A stretch of 6,054 nucleotides of DNA. Origin: PVC group bacterium. GTDB lineage: Bacteria; Verrucomicrobiota; Kiritimatiellia; UBA8416. The stretch is taken from the NCBI GenBank assembly GCA_003567805.1, contig PWYP01000040.1, positions 1 to 6,054 of the forward strand. Reading direction: 5' to 3'. The position numbers and the translations under genes are program-made. The notes below the pieces were generated by a model. That model searched no databases and was not told where the DNA came from. It saw only the letters and a list, made by a program, of their open reading frames with translations. Shown here one piece after another: positions 1-5,839 of the stretch (within the stretch, counting starts at the first letter, position 1; each line of letters begins with the position of its first letter).

Positions 1-146
1 TGAGGAATTTCCGCAGTGGCCTTTTTTCACCGCTCGCGCTGGCGCGCTCAAGACGCGAAGATCGCCAAGGATACAAAAAGGGCATTAAAAGAACTGCGTG
101 CGGTATCGCTTGAGAGCACCTGAGGTTTATTGCGGGATCATTTGGC
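1..146. other. Non-coding left flank of the insertion sequence
   Basis: I see no supportable gene here. The longest plus-strand frame from the left edge stops at 121-123 and gives a Lys/Arg/Ala-rich product with no family resemblance. Bases 33-49 form a mirror repeat (CTCGCGC, TGG, CGCGCTC), followed at 50-70 by a stretch in which AAG recurs between GC-rich pieces. This texture resembles the short dispersed intergenic sequences of the ACGCGAAG/CGCCAAG type seen in many environmental genomes; that resemblance is from memory and untested. The region could also be the remains of a gene broken by the insertion sequence. Confidence 0.4.
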
Positions 147-159
147 CTGATTTTGACAC
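147..159. repeat. Candidate left terminal inverted repeat
   Basis: CTGATTTTGACAC matches the inverted right-end candidate at 10 of 13 bases. A match this weak could arise by chance in the space searched, so it is a working boundary only. Confidence 0.3.
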
Positions 160-202
160 AGCTCCGCCCTGCGGGGTATTGGTTGCGAGCGTTTGTGTGT
201 AT

Positions 203-1519
203 TCAGGCAGCCTTGAGAAGACTGCACATTCGCTCTCGCTGCTTTTCCTTGACCCTTCCCAAGGCCATGGCGAGCATCACGACCATGGCCAGCCCCATGC
301 GCAGGTTCATTTTGGCCTGTCCACGGATGAAATGTTGCTCAAAACCGTAGGACAGATCCAGCCGACTGTTAACCCGCTCAACGGCGGTGCGTTTCTTGTA
401 GTGATCTTTCCATTTGTAGCTGCTTCTTGCCAAGGGTGTGAAAACCCGGCGGTCTTCATCGAGCTTGATGCGTACAGCCCCCTTGACCGGGCACTGGCTT
501 TTCCAACTGCACCGGCAACCGTAATGTCGGGCCGGGCAACGGTATTTGAGTGTCTCTCGCTCGGATTCGAAGCCCGCATAGGCCATTTGTTTGCGAGTGC
601 CAAGGCGCATGTCATAGCAATAGACCGTCCCCTTGTGATCATAGACCACGTTCTCGGTGTGCTGCACCCGCCGGCTCTTCTCGCCATCTTTCCAGCAGTT
701 ACGTATATCAATCAGTGGCTTGATCCGATGTTCATCCCACAAGGTGGAGTTAAGCTCGGTATCATCGAGTCCCTTATCGGCTGAGAGATATTCGCAGCGG
801 CTCAGTATACCCGGATGACGCTGCTTGAGCTGCTTGATCAGTTCCTTGGCTTCGGGGATCTCGGATGCGGAGGCGCGCGTGATGCTCCAGCCAACTGGCA
901 ACTCGTAGTTCGAGTCGACGATCAGATGCAGCTTGTAGCCGAACCAGTGCTTGATCTTCTTCCATGCGCTGCCATCGTCCTTTTGCACCCAGTAGCTCTT
1001 GGCCCCATAATCAGCATCGCTATCGCGCCGTCCATCAGCCACCGTGCTCTTGGGCTGCCTGCGGGCCCGTGAACATATCGCCTTGCCATCCATTGCCAGA
1101 TGCTGAGCAAAATCCGGCAACTGCTCGCGAAGCGATGCAACAAGTTCATCGAAGATCGCCTCAACCGCTTCGGGCATACTCATCAGCTTCTTGAATAGAC
1201 GCGTATACGTGCTCGATGGGGGCACCAGCTTGCTCTGGCGGGTGACCTCGAAACCACAAAGCCAGCGAAGCTGCGGATTGCGAGAAAGCTCACGGCGAAG
1301 ACTCTCGATCGAGCTATGCTGGTAAACCACACTGGCAAGCACAGAGTTCCAGAGCGCACGCACCGGCCAGTCGTCGCGACCTTTGCCACGCTCGGATTCG
1401 AGCCGTTGCATCAGTGGCTCATCCGGCAGGTAATCGAGCACCAGACGGAGCCGTTCGAGGTCTCCAAGATTTTCAATTTCTTTCCATGAAAAAAGTTCGC
1501 GTTGTGCTATAGTGGCCAT
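203..1519 (-). CDS. DDE transposase of the IS4/IS5 superfamily
   Basis: This 438-residue protein would catalyse cut-and-paste movement of the surrounding element. It appears full length and undamaged. The N-terminal part (about 1-130) is helical and carries the YLPDEPLM and SSIESLRREL stretches seen in a recognisable group of these transposases. The catalytic triad is visible: D144 in AMDGKA, D248 in SADKGLDD, and E381 in KKRTAVERVNSRL, the last being the usual YREK-type position. Between the second and third acidic residues is an insertion with a cysteine cluster (C328, C335, C337, C343) that may bind metal. The start at 1519 is supported by AGAAGGAA (1527-1534 on the opposite strand), seven bases upstream. 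That start lies in an inverted repeat that may restrain translation. I cannot assign a subfamily with confidence; an IS5- or IS1182-related label is plausible. A plus-strand frame of 228 codons overlapping it is an antisense shadow. Confidence 0.93.
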   Translation of the reverse strand: MATIAQRELFSWKEIENLGDLERLRLVLDYLPDEPLMQRLESERGKGRDDWPVRALWNSVLASVVYQHSSIESLRRELSRNPQLRWLCGFEVTRQSKLVPPSSTYTRLFKKLMSMPEAVEAIFDELVASLREQLPDFAQHLAMDGKAICSRARRQPKSTVADGRRDSDADYGAKSYWVQKDDGSAWKKIKHWFGYKLHLIVDSNYELPVGWSITRASASEIPEAKELIKQLKQRHPGILSRCEYLSADKGLDDTELNSTLWDEHRIKPLIDIRNCWKDGEKSRRVQHTENVVYDHKGTVYCYDMRLGTRKQMAYAGFESERETLKYRCPARHYGCRCSWKSQCPVKGAVRIKLDEDRRVFTPLARSSYKWKDHYKKRTAVERVNSRLDLSYGFEQHFIRGQAKMNLRMGLAMVVMLAMALGRVKEKQRERMCSLLKAA

Positions 1520-1588
1520 GGCGGTTTTCCTTCTCTGTTTGTTTTGTTGGCTAAATCAAACGTAACAGATGTATGCGAAAACCGCCAT
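1518..1588 (-). promoter_or_regulatory. Inverted repeat able to mask the transposase start codon
   Basis: Bases 1518-1529 (ATGGCGGTTTTC) and 1577-1588 (GAAAACCGCCAT) are perfect 12-bp inverted copies separated by 47 bases. In transposase mRNA the inner arm covers the last bases of the Shine-Dalgarno, the whole spacer and the AU of the start codon. A transcript entering from outside the element would carry both arms and could fold so that ribosomes are excluded. A transcript starting between the arms would lack the outer arm and be translatable. Elements such as IS10 and IS50 use this logic against read-through expression; its use here is inferred. A protein-binding operator is the main alternative. 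Confidence 0.5.
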
Positions 1589-1596
1589 TTTCTTTG

Positions 1597-1609
1597 GGGT
1601 CAATATCCG
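1597..1609. repeat. Candidate right terminal inverted repeat
   Basis: The complement of this segment reads CGGATATTGACCC and pairs with the left candidate at 147-159 (10 of 13). A rival right end is 1682-1692, which matches 145-155 at 10 of 11 positions. Confidence 0.3.
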
Positions 1610-1622
1610 AGAAATAACAACG

Positions 1623-1650
1623 CTGAAACCGAAAACCTTGAATCTGAAAC
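1623..1650. repeat. Four degenerate heptamer units beside the insertion sequence
   Basis: The 28 bases divide into seven-base units CTGAAAC, CGAAAAC, CTTGAAT and CTGAAAC; the first and last are identical. This may be a shrunken copy of an intergenic CTTGAAAC-like tandem repeat. It starts 14 bases outside the preferred right end of the insertion sequence. Function unknown, and the low unit number leaves chance possible. Confidence 0.35.
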
Positions 1651-1798
1651 CCGATTCCGGGGTAAACGCTTTTTTCGACAACAAGATCAGGCTGATATCA
1701 TTGAGCCCGATCACTGGGGAAATGGCTCTATCTGGGGGATTTTCCCGCACTGCGGTTATCTGGCGCTGATCATGATTACGGAAATACCCTCTGGATAC

Positions 1799-1828
1799 TT
1801 GACAGCGGAACGCACCACCCTGCATCAT
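1799..1828 (+). promoter_or_regulatory. Likely sigma-70-type promoter of the psd operon
   Basis: TTGACA at 1799-1804 is a perfect -35 hexamer. CATCAT at 1823-1828 matches four of six consensus -10 bases at 18-bp spacing. Transcription would start near 1835, giving a leader of about 20 bases that includes the psd ribosome-binding site at 1838-1845. It lies outside the insertion sequence, so the operon should keep its own promoter. The weak -10 and very short leader are the reservations. Confidence 0.45.
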
Positions 1829-1854
1829 GTGTCCCACGAGAGGAGTATCAGATT

Positions 1855-2571
1855 ATGCGTATTCGAAAAGAAATTGTACCCTTTGTTATCGTTGCCTTGC
1901 TGGGCTGGTTTGTCTTTTTTGGTGTTTTAAAGAGCTTGAGTGTGCCGATCGCCTTGGGTTTTGGTATCGCCTGCGGATTGTTTGTAGTATGCAGCACGTA
2001 TCTATTGTGGTTTTTCCGCGATCCGCCACGTACACCTCCAGCTGACGAAACAGCCATTCTGGCTGCAGCTGATGGCACCATTGCGGCCATCAAAACTTTC
2101 GATCCAGATGCGTTTTGTTCGATCAGTATGCTTGCGGGGTTAAATCCCGAGGATTTGGGGAGATTACGTACGGAGAATGTCTTGCGCGTCAGTATTTTTC
2201 TTAGTCTATTCGACGTGCATGTCAATCGTGTACCCATTCACGGGGAATCCCAATTCCTGGGATATTTTCCAGGCAAGCACCTTTTCACCTTCGAAGAGAA
2301 ATCATCAGATGTGAACCAGCACAACTCCATTGTAATCAAGAATGAAAAGACGGTTTGTCTCGTGAATCAAATCGTGGGGCCGGTCTGTCGACGCGTGGTC
2401 TACTGGCTGGACCCAGTGAACACAACACAAGTAAAAGCTGGCGATGATTTTGGCATGATGAAGTTCGGGTCGCGATTGGATATGTATTTCCCCGCAGACG
2501 ATGTCGATCTCTTGGTATCAGAAGGTGATAAAGTCCGTGCCGGAGAAAGCATAATCGGGAGGTATCGATAA
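1855..2571 (+). CDS. psd: Phosphatidylserine decarboxylase proenzyme, short form
   Basis: This enzyme converts phosphatidylserine to phosphatidylethanolamine at the inner membrane, using a pyruvoyl group made by self-cleavage. The 238-residue length and motifs fit the short Psd-A class, not the longer E. coli type with LGST. Two hydrophobic segments (about 8-27 and 31-52) anchor the N terminus and are followed by the class signature FFRDPPRTPP (53-62). AADG (71-74) supplies the likely catalytic D73, and FDVHVNR (119-125) the conserved H122. The cleavage site is FGSR (204-207): cutting between G205 and S206 would leave a large beta chain and a 33-residue alpha chain whose S206 becomes the pyruvoyl group. 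GAGAGGAG at 1838-1845 stands nine bases before the ATG and supports this start. Its stop overlaps the start of pssA by one base (TAATG), so the two are translationally coupled. The substrate assignment is strengthened by that neighbour. Confidence 0.95.
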   Translation: MRIRKEIVPFVIVALLGWFVFFGVLKSLSVPIALGFGIACGLFVVCSTYLLWFFRDPPRTPPADETAILAAADGTIAAIKTFDPDAFCSISMLAGLNPEDLGRLRTENVLRVSIFLSLFDVHVNRVPIHGESQFLGYFPGKHLFTFEEKSSDVNQHNSIVIKNEKTVCLVNQIVGPVCRRVVYWLDPVNTTQVKAGDDFGMMKFGSRLDMYFPADDVDLLVSEGDKVRAGESIIGRYR

Positions 2572-3470
2572 TGGCATCACGTGAAAATAAACCTGGCATG
2601 CGGCAATTCCTTAACTGGCGGCAAATCTTACCCTCGCTCATTACCTTGGGGGCAATGCTGTCTGGTTTTTTAAGTATCCTATCGGTAGTGTGGGGCTTTC
2701 ACTCGGGGTCCATAGAGGCCGTGTCTGAAATGAATCGGCATTATTTGAATGCGGCACGATTGATCATGCTGGCCATGATCCTTGATGGCATCGATGGGAA
2801 CTTGGCCCGGTGGCTCAAGGGTACCAGCGAGTTTGGTGCGGAACTTGATACCTATGTTGATATGACGGCATTTGGTATTGCGCCGGCAATTTTGATTTTT
2901 GCGGTTACACTCAGTCCCGAAACGCCTCCGCTTCTTCGACTGTTGCTGCCATCGGCTGTAGCACTTTCCGGAGTTGTCCGTTTAGCGAGGTTTAAAGTCG
3001 CGGACCCGATGCGAGGGCAGGGGGGCTATGGTGGGTTACCTATTACAGCCAACGCAGGTTGGGTAGCGTTATTTGTATTTATCAGTCAAGTTCCCCCCAC
3101 AGGCGAATATTTTCATGAAGATCTCTTTTCTCTCCAGCGAGGGTGGTTCGCTACCGTATTTCTGATCGGCATTCTTATCTTTATATCATTACAGGTATCG
3201 AATGTCCGTTATCCCAAACCAACCAAAAAGGCCGCCATCTTCATCCCTAGTGCCATTTTGGTGTTTCTGTTCGTTTTTCTTCCAAAACGCTATTCTATTT
3301 GGACCGCTGTTATTCTGCTTATGTTAGGGTTGGTTTACGCTGTGGCAGGGCCGATGTTCGTGAAGGGGGCTGAACTGCATCAAGCGCATCGCGAACGAAT
3401 ACGCGCAAGTGAACCACAACCCCATAAGACGAAGCCCCATCGGCGCAAACGCCGGCCGCGAAGGAGATAA
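2571..3470 (+). CDS. pssA: CDP-diacylglycerol--serine O-phosphatidyltransferase
   Basis: It joins serine to the phosphatidyl group of CDP-diacylglycerol, giving phosphatidylserine and CMP, the substrate of the Psd encoded just upstream. The 299-residue protein is an integral membrane protein with several hydrophobic segments (roughly 20-42, 60-72, 98-115, 120-137, 160-174, 191-208, 221-238 and 242-262). The CDP-alcohol phosphatidyltransferase signature is complete: D72, D75-G76, A79-R80, G89, D93 and the catalytic-base position D97. VRLARF (136-141) and GLPIT (155-159), further down, are typical of bacterial PssA. The C terminus after about residue 268 is a strongly basic cytoplasmic-type tail rich in Arg, Lys and His. 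GGGAGG at 2557-2562 precedes the ATG by eight bases. Signature alone would also allow another CDP-alcohol transferase, such as a phosphatidylglycerophosphate synthase; the psd neighbour and the class II PssA-like motifs argue for serine. Confidence 0.93.
   Translation: MASRENKPGMRQFLNWRQILPSLITLGAMLSGFLSILSVVWGFHSGSIEAVSEMNRHYLNAARLIMLAMILDGIDGNLARWLKGTSEFGAELDTYVDMTAFGIAPAILIFAVTLSPETPPLLRLLLPSAVALSGVVRLARFKVADPMRGQGGYGGLPITANAGWVALFVFISQVPPTGEYFHEDLFSLQRGWFATVFLIGILIFISLQVSNVRYPKPTKKAAIFIPSAILVFLFVFLPKRYSIWTAVILLMLGLVYAVAGPMFVKGAELHQAHRERIRASEPQPHKTKPHRRKRRPRRR
3461..3466 (+). promoter_or_regulatory. Ribosome-binding site that sets the GTG start of the glycosylase gene
   Basis: AAGGAG lies seven bases before GTG at 3474 and inside the last codons of pssA, where CGA-AGG-AGA-TAA encodes the terminal arginines. 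The strong match and correct spacing favour the GTG over later ATG codons (first in-frame one at residue 48, in the linker). Confidence 0.75.
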
Positions 3471-3473
3471 ATT

Positions 3474-4313
3474 GTGGCTACATTGCAAGAGATTCTCAAA
3501 GATACTGCTGAATATGTTGCTTGGAAACTGGAAGAAGGCGAGACAACAGCCGAAGTTTCTGCTTCGATACTCAGCGAGTTAGTACCACAGAAGCAGGAAA
3601 CCAAAAGCGTAGCGATGCCCAAGCAAGTTTCCCCTGAACACAAAATTGCGAAGACGAAAACCGCAATGCCTGCGACTACTCCAGCGCAAGATCCAATCCC
3701 ATCCTCAGATTCGCAACCTTCAGCGACTGCTAGCGATCGCGACATTGCATTGCAGAACCTAGCCAACCAAATCAAGGCTTGCACAGCCTGCCCATTGCAC
3801 AGTGGTCGTATACAGGCGGTTCCCGGGCAAGGCAACTCTACCCCTGAAATTATGTTTATTGGAGAGGCACCCGGAGCTGATGAAGATGAAAAGGGGCTGG
3901 CTTTTGTTGGTCGTGCGGGCCAGCTTTTGACGAAAATGATTGAGGCGATGGGCTATACGCGTGACGAGGTTTTTATTGCTAACGTGAATAAATGTCGCCC
4001 TCCCAATAACCGCAAACCGCTACGTGAGGAAATGGATACATGTCTGCCGTACTTACGACAACAGGTAGCCATATTGCAGCCTAAAGTTATCGTTGCACTG
4101 GGAGCAACCGCTGTGGAAGGTCTCGTTCCTGAGTCGGCATCCGAAAAGATCAGCGTCTTGCGCGGAAATTGGCTGTCGTTCGAGGGCATTCCCCTGATGC
4201 CCACCTATCATCCGGCCTATTTGTTACGCAGCCCCACCATGAAAAAACCCGTCTGGGAAGATTTGCAGGCAGTGCTGCATAAGCTTGGGCGCACCGTGCC
4301 GAAACGGGCTTGA
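3474..4313 (+). CDS. udg: Family 4 (iron-sulfur) uracil-DNA glycosylase
   Basis: It excises uracil from DNA after cytosine deamination or dUMP misincorporation, the first step of base excision repair. The catalytic domain runs from about residue 92 to the end. The four cysteines of the 4Fe-4S cluster are visible: C103 and C106 (CTACPL), C174 (NVNKCRPPNNRKP) and C190. GEAPGADED (130-138) is the active-site loop of family 4 enzymes, and YHPAYLLR (245-252) carries the conserved histidine motif. Family 4 enzymes are usually near 200 residues; here about 90 extra N-terminal residues comprise a likely helix (1-37) and a Lys/Pro/Ala/Ser-rich linker (about 38-88). Such extensions occur in bacterial members once annotated as phage SPO1 DNA polymerase-related. 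The gene starts with GTG three bases after the pssA stop and is surely co-transcribed with psd and pssA. Family 5 is less likely because of the GEAPGADED sequence. Confidence 0.93.
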   Translation: MATLQEILKDTAEYVAWKLEEGETTAEVSASILSELVPQKQETKSVAMPKQVSPEHKIAKTKTAMPATTPAQDPIPSSDSQPSATASDRDIALQNLANQIKACTACPLHSGRIQAVPGQGNSTPEIMFIGEAPGADEDEKGLAFVGRAGQLLTKMIEAMGYTRDEVFIANVNKCRPPNNRKPLREEMDTCLPYLRQQVAILQPKVIVALGATAVEGLVPESASEKISVLRGNWLSFEGIPLMPTYHPAYLLRSPTMKKPVWEDLQAVLHKLGRTVPKRA

Positions 4314-4415
4314 TCACACTAAAATTGTATTTTCGTCAAATGCTTCCAGTAGCGCGTTGATATCTACTTACTAGTTATGACTAATAGCGGATATGGATCT
4401 GTTCTGCGATTCAAG
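4314..4415. other. Convergent intergenic region without a clear terminator
   Basis: Two genes end towards each other across these 102 bases. I find no GC-rich hairpin with a T-run on either strand. The best palindrome is AAAAT-TGT-ATTTT near 4320, too AT-rich and short to be a convincing terminator. Termination may be Rho-dependent or the transcripts may overlap. Confidence 0.4.
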
Positions 4416-5816
4416 CTACAATTCTGCCTGCCCTGGGTCGATATGTTCTTCTTTCACAGGCGTTTTTTGTGTGTACATAATTTTTCGTTCTTCCAGTTGC
4501 CGGCCTTCCAGGACGGAAATCCATGGGCGGTGAGCTTCCAGCAATTCTCGTGTCATGGCACGAATCTGGTCCAAAGTGCAGGCCATGGCGCAGAGCGGAT
4601 CCAAGGCCATCGCTTGAAAAACCAACTCTGGATCACGTTGCTGCACCGCTCTTACCGCCAATTCCTGCACACTGATTTGTGCGCGATTGATAGCCGCAAG
4701 ATGCGGCGGCAGGTTGCCATAACGAATCGGTAACAATCCATTACGATCAACATGAATCGGCACTTCCACTACTGCTTCGTCCGGTAGATTGCCAATAAGT
4801 CCGCGATTCTTTACATTACCGTAAATAAGTTCAGCCTCTCCCGTTACGTGGGCATGGATAATACGCGACCCATATTCAAGGCCGCGTTGGAGTTTCAATG
4901 GTTTCGGATCCGTTACGCGCTCCTGCATGCGTGCTTCCCAGTCAGGACGATCATAAAGTTCCTTGATAAAACCAGAGCGTCCGTTCCATTCTGCATTTTC
5001 TGCATCGCAATACTGCCCGATTGTTTCCGGATTCTTACGGAACCACCAGTTGTATTCACTGACATGGCCACTGGATTCTGTCACCGGGAATCCGAAGTGT
5101 TTCACATATTCCATCCGGGTGCTATCCCCGGACCAGATCTGCGGATCTAATGCCAGCTCGCGCATGCGTGGCAATTGATCAACGCCATCGACCTCGAATT
5201 TGGTAAACCACGCCTGATGATTGATGCCAGCGCAAAGGTAATGCACGGATTCCTTCTGTACACCCAATCGTTTGATCCATTCCCCCGAGGTACCTTGCAC
5301 TGAGTGACAAAGACCGACGTATTGTAATGCCGGGTGCGCATCCTGAAATCCCCAGGAAAGCATTGACATCGGGTTGGTGTAGTTCAACACCAGAGCATCT
5401 GGACAGATTTCGGCAATGTCATGGCCCATCGCGATAAGCTCAGGCAGCGTACGCAAACAACGCATGATGCCACCCGGCGTCAAGGTGTCACCGATGCATT
5501 GGTCGATCCCGTATTTCATCGGGATATCGATTTCGCTCTTAATGGCGTCATACCCTCCAACAAGAATACTGATGATCACATAATCCGCGCCTTCTAAGGC
5601 TTCCCGCCGATCCAGCGTTCCGGTAACGGATGCTCCGGTATATTGGCCTTCGTTGATAATTCGCTGCGCATACTGTACGCCAAGATCCAAGCGACGAGGA
5701 TCAATGTCTACATAAGTGAAATGCGTCTCTCGTGTGGCCTCATACGAAAGAATGTCGCGCGTCAACCCCCCTGCAAAACCTAAACTGCCACCGCCCAATA
5801 TCACAACTTTAGCCAT
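4416..5816 (-). CDS. melA: Alpha-galactosidase, glycoside hydrolase family 4 (MelA-like)
   Basis: GH4 enzymes cleave glycosides by an NAD+- and Mn2+-dependent oxidation-elimination route in the cytoplasm. This 466-residue protein follows E. coli MelA closely along its length. An N-terminal Rossmann fold has the dinucleotide loop GGGSLGF (8-14) and an acidic strand end, YVDIDPRRL (35-43). DTLTPGGI (110-117), NYTNPM (145-150), CHSVQGT (170-176) and AGINHQAWF (196-204) match the MelA motifs, with C170 and H200 as the metal ligands. EYGSRII (314-320) holds a candidate general-base tyrosine, and IYGNVKNRGLI plus NLPDEAVVEV (about 331-352) are family-typical. The C terminus extends about 25-30 residues past the usual end in a charged tail. 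AGAGGA (5821-5826, opposite strand) supports the start. The likely substrates are melibiose- or raffinose-type sugars; CHSVQGT favours alpha-galactosidase over other GH4 activities, though specificity is inferred. It follows an unidentified gene by 23 bases. Confidence 0.9.
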   Translation of the reverse strand: MAKVVILGGGSLGFAGGLTRDILSYEATRETHFTYVDIDPRRLDLGVQYAQRIINEGQYTGASVTGTLDRREALEGADYVIISILVGGYDAIKSEIDIPMKYGIDQCIGDTLTPGGIMRCLRTLPELIAMGHDIAEICPDALVLNYTNPMSMLSWGFQDAHPALQYVGLCHSVQGTSGEWIKRLGVQKESVHYLCAGINHQAWFTKFEVDGVDQLPRMRELALDPQIWSGDSTRMEYVKHFGFPVTESSGHVSEYNWWFRKNPETIGQYCDAENAEWNGRSGFIKELYDRPDWEARMQERVTDPKPLKLQRGLEYGSRIIHAHVTGEAELIYGNVKNRGLIGNLPDEAVVEVPIHVDRNGLLPIRYGNLPPHLAAINRAQISVQELAVRAVQQRDPELVFQAMALDPLCAMACTLDQIRAMTRELLEAHRPWISVLEGRQLEERKIMYTQKTPVKEEHIDPGQAEL

Positions 5817-5839
5817 ACGGTCCTCTTACATTCCCCGTT

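Larger units (their letters stand above)
147..1609 (-). mobile_element. Insertion sequence with one DDE transposase (ends approximate)
   Basis: A single full-length transposase gene fills almost the whole interval, as in a simple insertion sequence. The ends are set by a weak inverted match: 147-159 read inward, CTGATTTTGACAC, against the complement of 1597-1609, CGGATATTGACCC, agreeing at 10 of 13 positions with shared core GAT-TTGAC. This puts one end 56 bases past the stop codon and the other 90 bases before the start. A competing pairing uses 145-155 and 1682-1692 (GCCTGATTTTG against GCCTGATCTTG, 10 of 11), which would move the right end about 83 bases outward. Neither pair has a convincing flanking target-site duplication. 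The presence of an element is much surer than its boundaries. Confidence 0.6.

Noticed and set aside
165..180. Possible transposase terminator hairpin (CTCCGC-CCT-GCGGGG)
   Set aside because: The stem is six pairs with a wobble and is not followed by a T-run on the minus strand, so it is not a convincing terminator.
98..784. 228-codon plus-strand open frame
   Set aside because: It lies mostly antisense to the clearly real transposase, begins in the flank across the likely element end, and its product has no recognisable motif.
1556..1837. 93-codon minus-strand frame upstream of the transposase
   Set aside because: It spans the element edge, the repeat and the psd promoter with no coding-like composition; only its last ten codons are kept, as a speculative leader frame.
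1502..1930. 142-codon plus-strand open frame crossing from the transposase start into psd
   Set aside because: It overlaps the psd start in another frame, has no ribosome-binding site, and its product lacks domain character.
3380..3835. 151-codon minus-strand frame over the pssA/glycosylase junction
   Set aside because: It is antisense to two strongly supported genes and includes the complement of their linker and basic tail.
4848..5178. Two plus-strand frames inside melA
   Set aside because: Both are antisense to a well-supported GH4 gene and encode no recognisable product.
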